Below, piece by piece: positions 11,301 to 41,389 of a stretch of DNA of 64,000 nt. A program made the translations under genes and the position numbers. Position 1 is the stretch's first letter. Each line of letters opens with the position of its first letter. The notes below the pieces were generated by a model that saw nothing but the letters and a program-made list of their open reading frames with translations, made no database searches and was not told the DNA's origin. The stretch comes from Hemibagrus wyckioides (taxonomy: Eukaryota; Chordata; Actinopteri; Siluriformes; Bagridae): the NCBI RefSeq assembly GCF_019097595.1, contig NC_080720.1, positions 31,033,352-31,097,351 of the forward strand, written 5' to 3'.

Positions 11301-14300
11301 CGTTGTCTTTTTTGCAGAGGTTTTTGACATTTGTTTCATGTCAAGACTGTTTACTTAGTCGATTTATCCTGACGGCTCGGACACGTCAAGTGTCATTGTG
11401 ACGGATCAGAATAATTTACGGTTATGCTGAGCTCCTAAAGTTTACCTTAGTGTTCACTTGACCCTTTGACCTTCCAAGGGGTCGTCTAATGGCAGGGATT
11501 CCGCTAAAGGGAAACATCAGTGAGATCATACTAAAACAATATTGAAACAGGGCACTTGAATTATATAAGCAACCAAGTTCAGGGCAAGATGATTGAGAGG
11601 AGCGATGCTTTGTAACCGTAGGGATGGCATTCCTTCACACACTTGTTGTTCTCAGATTAATTTCGTGCTCTTCTGATGAGACTTGGAGGCATTTTGGGAA
11701 TCATTCCGCGCTGTAACATCTCCAAAGTGTGACTGAAGAGCCGTAATGAGTTCTGGGGCTATGCTCTAAATTTGCCCCTCGCTCCAGTGCTTTCACACAC
11801 CAAATCCCTCAGCACATAATCTCCGGCGTTCCTTCATCCTTCCCAGCCGAATCGCTTTTTTCCTTCTGTTCAGCACAATTGTGCACTAATAGTCATTAAG
11901 CCTTGCGATTGTAAGCAGAATGAACCTCGTCTCAGACGGATTCGCATCTAGAGTTAGCTCAGGGGATGACGCTTAGCTCCAAAGAGCATAAATCTGTTTG
12001 ATATGTTGTGTTGACACAAAATGAAAAGCAAGCATGATTTAGGTTATCGTCGCCTGCTTCCCGAACGTGTTTTGATCGTTTACAGATCACGATTTGCTTT
12101 CTATGTTACATGAACTGCTAATATCCCGACTTCCGGGAATAAAAACTGCTAATCAGGCTCATTTTCATACGTTTCAAAAAAAGTGTTTTGAAGTCTTTCA
12201 GAAACCCTCGTGGCCATTACGTAATGAGTGTTTTTTTCATATGTAAAGCGGATAAACATGTTAGTTTAATTCTAATGCAGAATTTCTATTGAGGTGCCAT
12301 TCGTAAATGAGGTGCCTCGTTAGATTCCCTCTCTTAGGTGAACACTTTTTACTTTTTCTTTGTTGTGTAGATGTGGGCAATGCCGATGCTCTTGCCAATT
12401 AATTTCATCAAAATACTTCCATGGAAACCTCTTTTCAGCATCGGAGCTTTTTGTTCCGCCGCGTGTTTGCCTCTCAGCCTGTGTGTTGCTGAGGGCTGCT
12501 TGTTAAAGATGCAATCAGTTATCTGGATAAATAGAAATAAATCTTCTTAATGAAGCACAGACACAGCAGGGCACAATGCAAGGCTGCTTACACATTTGTA
12601 GTGCCCTGCTGATTTTAAATTTTTAAACAGGTTTTTATTTTGGTAACAAAATGCAGCATATTGAAGGTAGAGTAATATTTCATGAACCGATTTCGGCCAA
12701 AGAAAAACAATCGCTAGTTAAAATATCACAATTTTTCATTTTAGAGAAAAATGGAAATGAGCCTTATGGGAGTCAGCTTTTATTTTGTAAACTTTTATTG
12801 ATTTCTATTATCTGGATCACTGAAAAAAAAGAGAATTCCCAGCACTAAATTTCACAAACTCCATATCTTGGGTAGCTTTAATTGAATTTCTAGTTTATTT
12901 CTAACAACACAATGTTCTTTGGATTTCTTTCACATCCCAAAAGCCTGCCAGCAGGTGGACTGGCTATACTAGGTGTGAATGAATGTGAGAGTGTGTGAAT
13001 GTGTGTGCACAGTACCCTATGATGGAATGACAACCCACCTACTGAGAATTCCCACCTTGCAACTGGTGTTCCAGGGATAGCCTCCGAACCGTTGTTTCCT
13101 AAGCGAAACATCTTCCACCAGCTGATCATTGGGATTAATAACGACGTTCCATGATGATTTGACTCAGAATTACATCACCCTCTGCTGGACAAAACGATAC
13201 GAGTCACTTTATGATACTAAACCCATTAGCAAATCCTTTCCTCTCCTGACCTGTTGTCTTGCAGATTACACCTGGCCCTTCCCGTCTGCTTTGTGTCCGA
13301 TCTGGATCTACTTGGACGTGTTGTTCTCCACAGCCTCCATCATGCACCTGTGTGCTATCTCTCTGGACCGCTACGTCGCTATCCGCAACCCCATCCAGCA
13401 CAGCCGCACCAACTCCCGAACCCGAGCCCGGGTCAAGATCACAGCTGCCTGGACCATCTCTGTGGGTAAGAACTCACATGACCAACGGCTGGAAACTGGA
13501 AAGATATAACTGTCACGATATATCACGTATCTCATAATTGGATTTATTCAAGAAACTCCAATTACTTCATATAACACAAGCAAATCTCCAGGCCTGTGTC
13601 TCAGTTTTTGGGGCTCCTCCCACTCTTAGCTGACCTGATAAAAGCTTCAGCCAAATGAATTAATACAAATGTGCTGATGCTTTCTGGCATGTTTGAGTCA
13701 TTTCCAGCAAATTAGTGGAAATCAGATTTTCCTGAAGAACTGCGAGCCTGATTTTCAACAGCTTTCGCTCACGTTTGCATCAAGAGTCAGAACCTTTCAC
13801 TAATGCACTGTAGATGTTCATGAGAAAATTTTTCACTGTAAAATTGAGGTATTTTGGACTGGATTTGTCCTCAGGTTCAGAGGTGCTTGTTATGATTAAT
13901 AATATAAACAATCTGCATGCCAGATTCTGGTGGGTTTTTTATGCAAGCCATAAATATTTGGTCATTTTTGGAGCCATAATATGGTCTTTTCAGAAAGAAA
14001 GAAGAAATGTTTTGTGTATAATCATGGATTTCTTAAACAGAATAGATCCAAGTGGAACACTTTAGAAAGATAGGAACCTTCAACTATTAAAAGAACCTGT
14101 GAAGAACTTTCTTTTTTAATATATTTTAGCTTATAGCTTATATATTAGCAATATATAGCTAATATATAAGCTTTATATTAGCTATATATATGAAACCTTT
14201 TTCAAACTTTTTGTGTTTATCTTTGTCTTACCTAGGAATCTCCATGCCTGTTCCAGTCCTTGGCCTCCAGGACCGCACCAAAGTCTTTAAAGATGGCAGC

Positions 14301-15041
14301 TGTCAGCTGACAGACGACAGTTTTGTCCTGATCGGCTCCTTCGTGGCGTTCTTCATCCCCCTTGTCATCATGGTGGTGACTTACTTCCTGACGATCAGCG
14401 CCCTGCAGAGCCAGGCCACGCTGTGTCTGGACCAGCTCATAGCACGTCCCAAGTGGCTGTCCATGCTGGATCTTCTCCCTCGAGGCTCTCTTTCTTCCGA
14501 GCGCTTATTCTCTCGGACCTCGCTCTGCCCTGACACTATTGTCCCGTCCGCCAGGCCGTTCATCCGCCGCACTGCACAGTCCATCAGCAACGAGCAGAAG
14601 GCCTCCAAAGTCCTTGGTGTGGTTTTCTTCCTGTTCGTGGTCATGTGGTGTCCGTTCTTCATTACAAACGTCATGGCGGTGGCGTGTGCCTCTTCGGCGT
14701 GTGACCCAGCGCTCATGACCGGCCTGCTTAACGTATTCGTCTGGGTGGGATACCTGTCTTCTGCGGTCAATCCGCTCGTGTACACTCTCTTCAACAAGAC
14801 ATACCGTGCAGCGTTTGCCCGCTACATGCGCTGCCGATACCGCGAGCCCAGCAGGCCGCTCCAGGTCATCCTGGTCAACACCATCCCTCCTTTGGCTTTT
14901 CACTCCTCCAAACTTCCACTTCAGGGAGACGATTCTTTAAGACATTCGAAAGACGACAGCGGATTTGGGACGTCCACCTACACGAACCAGGTAGAATCTC
15001 TGACCAAACGGGGAAGAGATGAAATGGTGAGTCACGTCTGA
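5032..15041 (+). CDS. htr2a: 5-hydroxytryptamine receptor 2A (three coding exons, 456 aa)
   Basis: Class A GPCR that binds serotonin at the plasma membrane; the family signals through Gq/11 and phospholipase C. Coding exons are 5032-5395, 13265-13465 and 14236-15041, joined in frame to 456 aa (human 471). The N-terminus carries Asn-glycosylation sequons (N9, N29, N37, N48). Visible landmarks are TM1 with [10 protein letters not shown] (75-84), the amine-binding Asp139 in [14 protein letters not shown] at 156-158, the Cys132-Cys211 pair, WCPFF in TM6, NPLVY in TM7 and a C-terminal SHV resembling a type-I PDZ ligand. The insert after TM5 ([10 protein letters not shown]), [13 protein letters not shown] and the tail phrase ILVNTIP match 5-HT2A rather than 5-HT2B or 2C. 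The pocket residue at 5.46 is Ala226, where human has Ser. The start codon is the only Met upstream of TM1 in a good context. Confidence 0.96.
5528..6332. mobile_element. MITE with long terminal inverted repeats, in htr2a intron 1
   Basis: The left end TTCATAGGGCTAC...CCTTCATAAGCC (5528-5556) is matched in inverse by GGCTTATGAAGGTGTTATGTAGCCCTATGA (split across 6301-6332). The interior is rich in short TGACATAA/TTATGTCA-type inverted words. A short antisense L2-tail-like fragment lies near 5880-5945. No transposase frame is visible. Confidence 0.7.
6383..6936. mobile_element. MITE with TIRs, in htr2a intron 1
   Basis: The left terminus TACAGCAGAACCTCGGCGTA (6383-6402) is matched by an inverted right terminus ending TATGCCGAGGTTCCACTGTA (6917-6936). 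Flanking TA is consistent with a mariner-type target duplication. Phrases such as CCATTAGAAATAATGTAAAT and CCGTTCCAGCCACCC match a common fish MITE as I remember it. It is non-coding. Confidence 0.72.
6937..8254. other. htr2a intron 1, nothing recognised
   Basis: AT-rich intronic sequence with no exon, transposon terminus or tandem structure that I can support. Short reading frames here show no known motif. Confidence 0.5.
8255..8520. repeat. degenerate minisatellite, unit about 28 bp
   Basis: Repeats of the theme CGTTATAACGAGAAAAACGTCAC recur roughly every 25-30 bases, about nine to ten diverged copies. Much of each unit is a short palindrome (CGTTATAACG). It is intronic in htr2a. Confidence 0.6.
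9560..11030. repeat. 1.45-kb degenerate minisatellite, unit about 30 bp, in htr2a intron 1
   Basis: Diverged copies of the theme AACTTTTACCTCAGGAACATG run almost continuously for about 1.45 kb (roughly 45-50 units). Subtypes such as TTTTGCCTCAGGAACATG, TTTTAACCCCAGGAACAA and ATATGCAACTTTTACC recur in a loose order, suggesting a higher-order unit of several monomers. No coding potential is visible. Confidence 0.8.
11031..12955. other. htr2a intron 1, nothing recognised
   Basis: No exon, transposon end or tandem array can be supported. A 65-codon + frame (12651-12848) shows no known motif and lacks flanking splice sites. Confidence 0.5.
12960..13087 (+). repeat. L2-tail-like dispersed repeat
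   Basis: The phrases TACCCTATGATGGAATGACA and GTGTTCCAGGGATAGCCTCCG match a common teleost LINE-tail/SINE repeat. Related copies are at 27355-27486 and 30970-31127 in the same orientation and near 5880-5945 in the opposite one. Confidence 0.5.
13265..13465 (+). CDS. htr2a: htr2a coding exon 2 (TM3, ICL2, TM4)
   Basis: Follows the acceptor CTTGCAG. Encodes residues 122-188 and contributes the first base of Gly189. It carries [20 protein letters not shown] with the amine-binding Asp139, then DRYVAIRNP. The donor is TGTGG|GTAAGA. Confidence 0.95.
14135..14172. repeat. 15-bp perfect inverted repeat upstream of htr2a exon 3
   Basis: AGCTTATATATTAGC (14135-14149) and its exact reverse complement (14158-14172) flank an 8-nt loop. 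The structure ends 63 nt before the first base of exon 3. It is AT-rich, so it may be a chance or transposon-derived hairpin. Confidence 0.75.
14236..15041 (+). CDS. htr2a: htr2a coding exon 3 (ECL2 to C-terminus)
   Basis: The acceptor is TTACCTAG. The first codon is completed as G|GA, giving Gly189, and the exon reads on as [12 protein letters not shown]. It carries TM5 to TM7, the long third intracellular loop and the C-terminal tail, ending in SHV and TGA at 15039-15041. The in-frame ATG upstream at 14190 is intronic. Confidence 0.96.
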
Positions 15042-15677
15042 AATCGAAATGGTCGCATTTAATTTTATGGACATAAGGATTTGCTCAGGCTTCAGGAAAT
15101 AGTGCTACAGATTCTCAAGGACTAATCCAGAGAAAATGGCATCTATATATAAAACACTTTTTAGTAAATGCAATTTTACAGTGGTGTTGTTGTTGTTTAA
15201 AGACGGTCCCAGAGGTGGGCTGCTCCTCACTGCAGTGATTCTTTGGGATTTGCCTTTTAATGAAAACGTGTCTGGCTGGGAAACACATTCTGAAAATATG
15301 AGACTTTGCCACCTCATTATTTATTTATATGATTTCTGTGCACTGAAATTGTCTTTTGTTCTTTTGTGCATTGCCAATTTGATAGCTAACTTTCAGAGTT
15401 ATCTATCCTACTGACCCTCTTTTGCATAATCTGATTTCTCAAGGGTTCTCAGTTGAACTTTTTTTTTCAGGATAAACTGAAAGCTGATTAGAATTGTATT
15501 TGTCTTAAATGTGCTTTTCCAATCATGGGTTCACAAATCCCGAGGGAAATTTGACATTGAAAGATTTAAAGGATTTTTCGGATTGTATTTTCGCTACCTT
15601 GGGAAACGATACTTAATGGATTATGAAATCTGTGTCACAATAAATACCTGTGTATAAATTTGAAATGTATGTGGGTA

Positions 15678-15692
15678 AATAAAACGAATAAA
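15678..15692 (+). other. htr2a: candidate htr2a polyadenylation signals
   Basis: Two AATAAA hexamers (15678-15683 and 15687-15692) lie about 640 bases after the stop codon. No earlier signal is as clustered. The 3' end would be near 15,700-15,720. Confidence 0.45.
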
Positions 15693-15942
15693 CTGGACTG
15701 GAGTGCTTTATAATGTCAAGGCAAAGCAAATAATATGGAGTTTCTGGAAATAATAAAGAATTCCTGTAATATTCATATCTAATAACAGCACTTATTATAC
15801 CTTTATACCATTACACCTCAAAAGTTTATAGATTTACAATAGCAGCACTTTCTGAAACGTTTTATTGATGAGATATTACTGTACTCTAGGTGGGCGGGGC
15901 ACACTCTGTCCTGTCAATCACTAGCTAATCATGGGCCAAAAA

Positions 15943-15944
15943 TA

Positions 15945-16004
<60 letters not shown>

Positions 16005-16006
16005 AA
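15943..16006. repeat. (AAAG)n microsatellite
   Basis: An uninterrupted AAAG tetramer run of about 16 units lies between htr2a and the 71-bp minisatellite. Confidence 0.95.
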
Positions 16007-16439
16007 ATGATTAAAAAATCCAGTCTAAATTGCTACTAGTTGCCATTTTATTAGCAACAATCTGATAAATCTGACAGCTATGTTCTCGTGGGGAAAAAAA
16101 CTATATACTCTAATAAACCAACAATGCACTGCATATATGCACACCGGATGTGGTAGCATTACAGGATGTGTGCCATTTTTGACAGTAACAAAATACAGAA
16201 GCTGCAGTAACCGTATTATTAAACCGTTTGCAATTCATTTTAATTCACTTGGGTTAAAGTCTATAAAAGATGCAGTATGAGTCTGTCCTGATCAGACCTT
16301 TTGCTTCTAGAGAGAATTAAACCATCAGATATGTACGGCTCTACATGGTCCACACAGTGTGTAAGTTGCCTTTGCTTTATATTCACACTCACCGGCTATT
16401 TTATTCATTCATGGAAGCTTCCAGAGAACCAAGCAGACA

Positions 16440-16700
16440 GGTCAAGAGCTTCAGTTTGTGTTCACAATAAATATGGTCTGGGTCGAAAATCTCCTGGGAT
16501 TTTCAAACACAGAATAGTGTGGAGGAAAAAAAAAACATCCAGTGAGCAATGGTTCTGTAGGAGGATGAGCCTTACTGATGAGGAAAATGGGCAGAGGCTA
16601 TGGAAGTTCTATAGTAACTCAGATAACTGTGGTGAGCAGAAAAGCATCTCAGAATGCATAACAGGTTGAGGCTGCAACAGCAGAAGAACCCTTCAGGTGC
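16440..16700 (+). repeat. dispersed fish repeat fragment
   Basis: Phrases such as TCTCCTGGGATTTTCA, ACATCCAGTGAGCAATGGTT and GTGAGCAGAAAAGCATCTCA, then GCAACAGCAGAAGAAC, match a widespread teleost interspersed repeat that I recognise by consensus but cannot assign to a class. It is degenerate. Confidence 0.5.
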
Positions 16701-17561
16701 CGTATATAATAAAAACCTTTGTACCGAACAGTACATTGATTTTTTGCTTTAGCACACTGATTATTGTCATCACAGGTGGACTTTTCTCCGAAACGAGGAA
16801 CTAGCCGAAATATTTCAAAGCTTTAATGCATAATTCGAAACAAAACCAATGAATATTTGGTTAGCAAAGTGACATTCAGTGCTCAGATAACTCTTCAGAG
16901 TTGATTAATCATTGCTTGGCTCTTTGTGTAACACCAGGAGCGAGTTGTAAAGTACAGCCTAAATGACTGTGTTTAGTCTTTCTAATTGATACGGGCTTTG
17001 AATCTCTGTTTTTAATGGCTACGCTTTCCCAGTTTCCCAGTTCTGGCGTTGTTGCAGAAACAAAATTCATTAATGAAAAAGGCACACGAGAATAATGCAC
17101 ACAAGCAATGCCAGTTTTTGTTTAGATGTTTTTTTTTCTTCCCTAAAACATGCTAATGCAGTCCATTAGGCTTACAGAGTCCATGCACATTACAGTAATA
17201 GACTGCAGGAGCCAATTTATAAACAACCACTAAATAGATCATCATGATAGATTATTATTATAAAGGAGGCTGGTCTGTTCGTTTACTTTCATTCTGAGCT
17301 GGTTTTCTGTCGTGTATACGTGTGCTGGTGCGCCCCCTGGTGACATGATATAAAAGTTATTGACAGTGATCCAACAAAATGAGTGTCATTTCTTTATTAC
17401 AGTAATTTGATCCATTTCTTTTTGTAGTGTGTGTACGGTGTGAAAGGTTGTGTGTTGTGTGTTTTGGTACTTTGATTGCTGCGTTTTTTTAAAATACACT
17501 GAATACAATTAAAGCAGGCAACAATTCAGTAAAATTTCTTTCTGCTGAGAAAAAATGAATA

Positions 17562-18905
17562 TGCCCCCTCCACTAGGACTGACAGGTACTGATGCCACGC
17601 CTGACTTACTGAGCTGACGAGCAGAGAAGCCACACCCCATTCACTGGGACTGACAGGTACTGATGCCATGCCTGACTTACTGAGCTGACGAGCAGAGAAG
17701 CCACACCCCATTCACTGGGACTGACAGGTACTGATGCCACACCTCCTTTACTGACCTGACGAGCAGAGAAGCCACACCCCATTCACTAGGACTGACAGGT
17801 ACTGATGCCATGCCTGACTTACTGAGCTGATGAGTAGAGAAGCCACACCCCATTCACTGGGACTGACAGGTACTGATGCCACACCTCCTTTACTGAGCTG
17901 ACGAGCAGAGAAGCCACACCCCATTCACTAGGACTGACAGGTACTGATGCCACGCCTGACTTACTGAGCTGACGAGCAGAGAAGCCACACCCCATTCACT
18001 AGGACTGACAGGTACTGATGCCATGCCTGACTTACTGAGCTGACGAGCAGAGAAGCCATGCCCCCTCCACTAGGACTGACAGGTACTGATTCTCTGCCTG
18101 ACTTACTGACCTGACGAGCAGAGAAGCCACACCCCATTCACTGGGACTGACAGGTACTGATGCCACACCTCCTTTACTGACCTGACGAGCAGAGAAGCCA
18201 CGCCCCCTCCACTAGGACTGACAGGTACTGATTCCCTGCCTGACTTACTGACCTGATGAGCAGAGAAACCACACCCCGTCCACTGGGACTGAAAGGTACT
18301 TATGCCACACCTCCTTGACTGACCAGAAGAGAAGAGAAGCCACTCCCCCTTCAATGGGACTACTACCACAGGTACTACTGACACGTGTGACTTACTAACC
18401 TGACAAGCTGGGAGGCTATGCCCCTTCCACTGGGACTGACAGGTACTGATGCCGCACCTACTTTGCTGACCTGACAAGCTTCGAAGCCACGCCCCTTTCA
18501 CTGGGACTGACAGGTACTCATCCCACATCTCCTTTATTGAACTCTCAAGCTGTGAGGCCACGCCCCTTCCACTGAGTCTGACAGGTACTTATGCCGTACT
18601 TTCTTTAGTGATCTGACAAACTGCGAGGCCATGCCCCTTCCACTGGGACTGACAGGTACTGATGCGGCACCTACTTTATTCACCTGACAAGCTACGAGGC
18701 CACGCCCCTTCTAAAAAGACTGACAGGTACTGATGCCACATCTCCTTTATTGACCTCCCAAGCTGTTTGGCCATTCCCCCTCTACTGAGTCTGACAGGTA
18801 CTCATGCAGCCCTTCCTTTATTGACCTGTCAAGCTGAGAGGCTAGGCCCCCTACTTACAACTGACAATATGCCACGCCTCCTTTATTGACCTAATAAGCA
18901 GGTGA
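17562..18905. repeat. 71-bp minisatellite, about 19 copies
   Basis: The anchor GACTGACAGGTACTGATGCC recurs every 71 bases (for example at about 17580, 17652 and 17723). Copies up to about 18,240 are nearly identical, differing mainly at CACACC/CACGCC and TGACTT/TCCTTT. Copies after about 18,300 diverge progressively. Minus-strand reading frames here are repeat artefacts. Confidence 0.92.
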
Positions 18906-19475
18906 GGGATTAATTTGCTTACAAAATATTAAACAAAACCTTAAATTTAATTTAATTACTTAATTAAAAACATTTACAAACAGAGGTTCATTGACTGCAT
19001 GCATTTCTATGTTGCACTCTATTTTTGTTATTGGCCATTTTCTCTGCAGCTGAAATGAGAAATTTGGAGCTGTACACATTTAGCTACAAGGTTTAGATGA
19101 AAGTGCAGTCAGTGGTGAGACCAACAGGAGGCAAATCAGCATGAGTCGGAGTTACTGCAGCACTGGAACAACTCACAAGCAATAATTCACTGGAGGGTTT
19201 TTTTGTTGTTGTTCTGTGAAAAGAAACAATTAAAGAGCCCGTTGTTTGCCTCGTTTAATTTGCACCGTGGGCTATCAGAGGCAGAAAGCAAAGGCAGAAA
19301 AACAAAGGCAGGCTATAATATTCACAGCGTGACTGACGTGACGTGATTACACCTCTAACGCTGTGCGCACGGTGACAGCAGTTCAGGTAAATCATCTACA
19401 GGAAATACGGCGCTCCGGTGACAGCGGGGCCGTGCGCAAAGACGATCAAGAGCTGCTGCTGAACGGTGTGCAACC

Positions 19476-19508
<33 letters not shown>

Positions 19509-19786
19509 GGGGGGGCGTTAAAGAACTGAGTATATGCATTCACATACTTTAGTGGGGGGTGTGTTAAAGAATTTAGCACAGTTGGAAATGGACCTAAACA
19601 GTAAATTCTTAGAAAAGCCTCAAAGACTCGGTTGTCCAGCTGGGAGCAATATTAAAGGTCCTCTGTAGAACAATACAGTAAAGTTTTTAAATGATCAGAA
19701 ATACTTGGAAGTACAACTCTGTTAGGGAGCTTAGATCACTTATTACACGTACAGAAAAAAATACATACATTTAATTAGTGTTAAAC

Positions 19787-19981
19787 ATGCATCCATCCAT
19801 TTCTGTACCGCTTATCCTACACAGGATCAGGGGAATACTACTACTACTATTACTATTACTAATATAGTTTATACTATTTCAGTGGACTATGATTTATGGT
19901 ATGACTGGATTAATAGTATTAATTTTATAAAATTTGAAAAACTTTGGGCTTGAGAATGGTGCTATATAGTCTAGCTTAATC

Positions 19982-20023
<42 letters not shown>

Positions 20024-20038
20024 ATCAACAACAAATAC

Positions 20039-20092
<54 letters not shown>

Positions 20093-20201
20093 GTTTATAG
20101 TATTTCACTAAAATATCATTTATGGTATGGCTGGATTAATAGTTGAATCTTAATATTTGAAAAAATTGGGAAAGGTGCTATATAGTCTAGCTTTTAACTT
20201 T

Positions 20202-20256
<55 letters not shown>
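19787..20256. repeat. LINE-tail fragment and (TTA)n/(TAA)n microsatellites
   Basis: ATCCATCCATTTCTGTACCG followed by CTTATCCTACACAGGATC (19787-19830) is an antisense LINE/SINE tail. It is followed by (TTA)n near 19983-20025, (TAA)n near 20037-20092 and (TTA)n near 20205-20256. The latter three sit in two diverged duplicates of one segment that shares TATTTCA..ATC-TTTATGGTATG-CTGGATTAATAG phrases. Confidence 0.7.
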
Positions 20257-20258
<2 letters not shown>

Positions 20259-20432
20259 AACAACAATAATAATACAACAGTGTACTTGGGAAAAATAAAT
20301 AAATATAACCTCTAACTATTAAGACAGATATAAAATTGGAACATTAGATTTTGCAGTTTATATTTATTTATATAAGGTTGTATTTATTTTAAATAACACG
20401 TGAATGTAGCACACGTTCAAGTGAAAGTACTC

Positions 20433-20572
20433 TGACGTCACACCGACGCTGAGTGCAAAAAAAAAAAACCCTCTGGCGCGGTTTAAATGCGCTGCGCGCG
20501 GATCCACCTTCAGCTCAGTGTGCACGGGGGACTGTCGGTGTGTGTGCGCGAGCGTGTGTGTGTGAGAGAGAA

Positions 20573-20612
<40 letters not shown>

Positions 20613-20618
20613 GCCAAT
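20433..20618 (+). promoter_or_regulatory. atp7b: atp7b proximal promoter / 5' leader with CRE and metal-response-element cores
   Basis: The block contains a full palindromic CRE TGACGTCA (20433-20440) and three cores fitting the MTF-1 metal-response consensus TGCRCNC on either strand: GAGTGCA (20451-20457), TGCGCGC (20493-20499) and GTGTGCA (20518-20524). A TATA-like TTTAAA lies at 20482-20487. A (GA)n run near 20572-20610 precedes the ATG. CpG density is clearly higher than in the surrounding DNA. The promoter role is inferred from position. A metal response is plausible for a copper exporter but not demonstrated. Confidence 0.5.
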
Positions 20619-39865
<19,247 letters not shown>

Positions 39866-40524
39866 CAGGCCCAGAGGTCACAACCTGCCCCTATACGTGT
39901 CCGGCTTAGATACAGCTCTATTTATTGTAAAACAGATCTTTTCAGAGATACGTGGTAAATACGAACCCTGAGCTTTTTATGCAGTGAAATATTGGCATGG
40001 ATTTGAACCCCACATACCTGGGCGTCCTGCTGGCGGGAAACGACCCCAGACCTTTAAAGAGCTTTAGTATGAGAAACTAAAAATATCAAATCTAGCTAGT
40101 AAGCTACAGTAGCCTCCTTTTCCTGTCATTGTCATGTAAATATTTGTCTGTCCTGATACATTACCCTCTCAACTGCTAATTATTAAAGGTTTGTGTGTGT
40201 AATGTCATGTACAGACTTGATCACGCTTGTGTTAGCTGGCCTAGATTTCATGGTTGTGTTTGAGGGACAGTGCTCGATATAAAATGAGTGAAGGAACAGT
40301 CGAATTTGAAGTACACGAATATGACAGATGAGCAAGTATTACATTTACGTAACTCAGGAATTTCTGGGTGGAAGAGGACAGTTCTGGGTGTGTTACACGG
40401 CTCTGTGATACAGTATGAGCAAAAAATGTGGTTGAAATACGCAGTATGATGGGAAGGAAGCGGCAAGGTCAAAACTATGAAGAAAAAAAATATTTAAAAT
40501 CTCGAATTGACTCATGATTACAGC

Positions 40525-40530
40525 AATAAA
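40525..40530 (+). other. atp7b: candidate atp7b polyadenylation signal
   Basis: AATAAA 660 bases after the stop codon. An ATTAAA near 40182 is an alternative. Either lies before the Tc1-like element that starts at 40561. Confidence 0.4.
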
Positions 40531-40560
40531 GTTGCTTTCTCACATATGGAACATTCATTC

Positions 40561-41097
40561 TACACAGACCAGGCATAATATTATGAACACCTGCCTAATG
40601 TCATGTTGGCCCCTCTTTTGCTCCCCAAACAGCCCTGACCCGTCCTGCACTGTGTATTCTGTCACCTTTCTGTCAGAACCAGCATTAATTTCTTCAGCAA
40701 TTTGATCAACAGTAGCTCGTCTGTTGGCACGGGCCAGACTTCACTCTCCACGTGCATCAATGAGACATGACCCTGTCCCCGGTTCACCACTGTTCCTTCC
40801 TTGGACCACTTTTGATAGATACTGACCACTACAGACCGGGAACACCCCACAAGAGCTGTAGTTTTGGAGATGCTCTGATCCAGTCGTTTATCCGCCATTA
40901 CAATTTGTCCCTTCGTCAAACTCGTTCAAATCCTTACGCTTGTCCATTTTTCCTGCTTCTAACACATCAACTTTGAGGACAAAATGTTGACTTGCTGCCT
41001 AATATATCCCACCCACTAACAGGTGCCATGATGAGGAGATCATCAGTCTTATTCACTTCACCTCTCAGTGGTCATAATGTTATGCCTGATCTGTGTA
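40561..41097 (-). mobile_element. internally deleted Tc1-like element, copy B
   Basis: Near-perfect inverted termini TACACAGACCAGGCATAATA and TTATGCCTGATCTGTGTA with TA at each end. The minus strand keeps the transposase N-terminus (SISKTTALVGCSRSVVVSIY, WSKEGTVVNRGQGH) but no catalytic domain. It is the same family as 34618-35168. Confidence 0.85.
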
Positions 41098-41389
41098 TAT
41101 TCGTACATATTTGTGTATTTGTAATTGTCTCGATCTTGGTCCCAACCTTTAATTGTTTTTTATATTTGATGTTTACTGCATGCATCTTTTCACCATAATA
41201 ACTGGTAATGTTTTAATGGTTATGCTTTAAATATTTTAAATAGCCCTTATTAAAAAAATCCATCAAATTGACAAAAAAACAACTCACTTTATTTACCCCA
41301 ACAGCAACAGAGGGCAGTAATGGGCAGATACATTTTTTGTTGCATTATCACAAAAAGATAGTACAGGCTCAGTCTTTATGCTTGGATGG

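Noticed and set aside
16301..16669. 122-codon + ORF
   Set aside because: It overlaps a recognisable dispersed repeat fragment and shows no protein motif.
17526..18561. Minus-strand ORFs over the 71-bp minisatellite
   Set aside because: The frames simply follow the repeat and lose homology where the units diverge.
20487..20618. In-frame N-terminal extension of atp7b from an upstream ATG
   Set aside because: It would translate the (GA)n leader as Arg-Glu repeats and has no family counterpart. The ATG at 20619 has a better context and starts MKKFGSF, similar to a human ATP7B segment. Not excluded.
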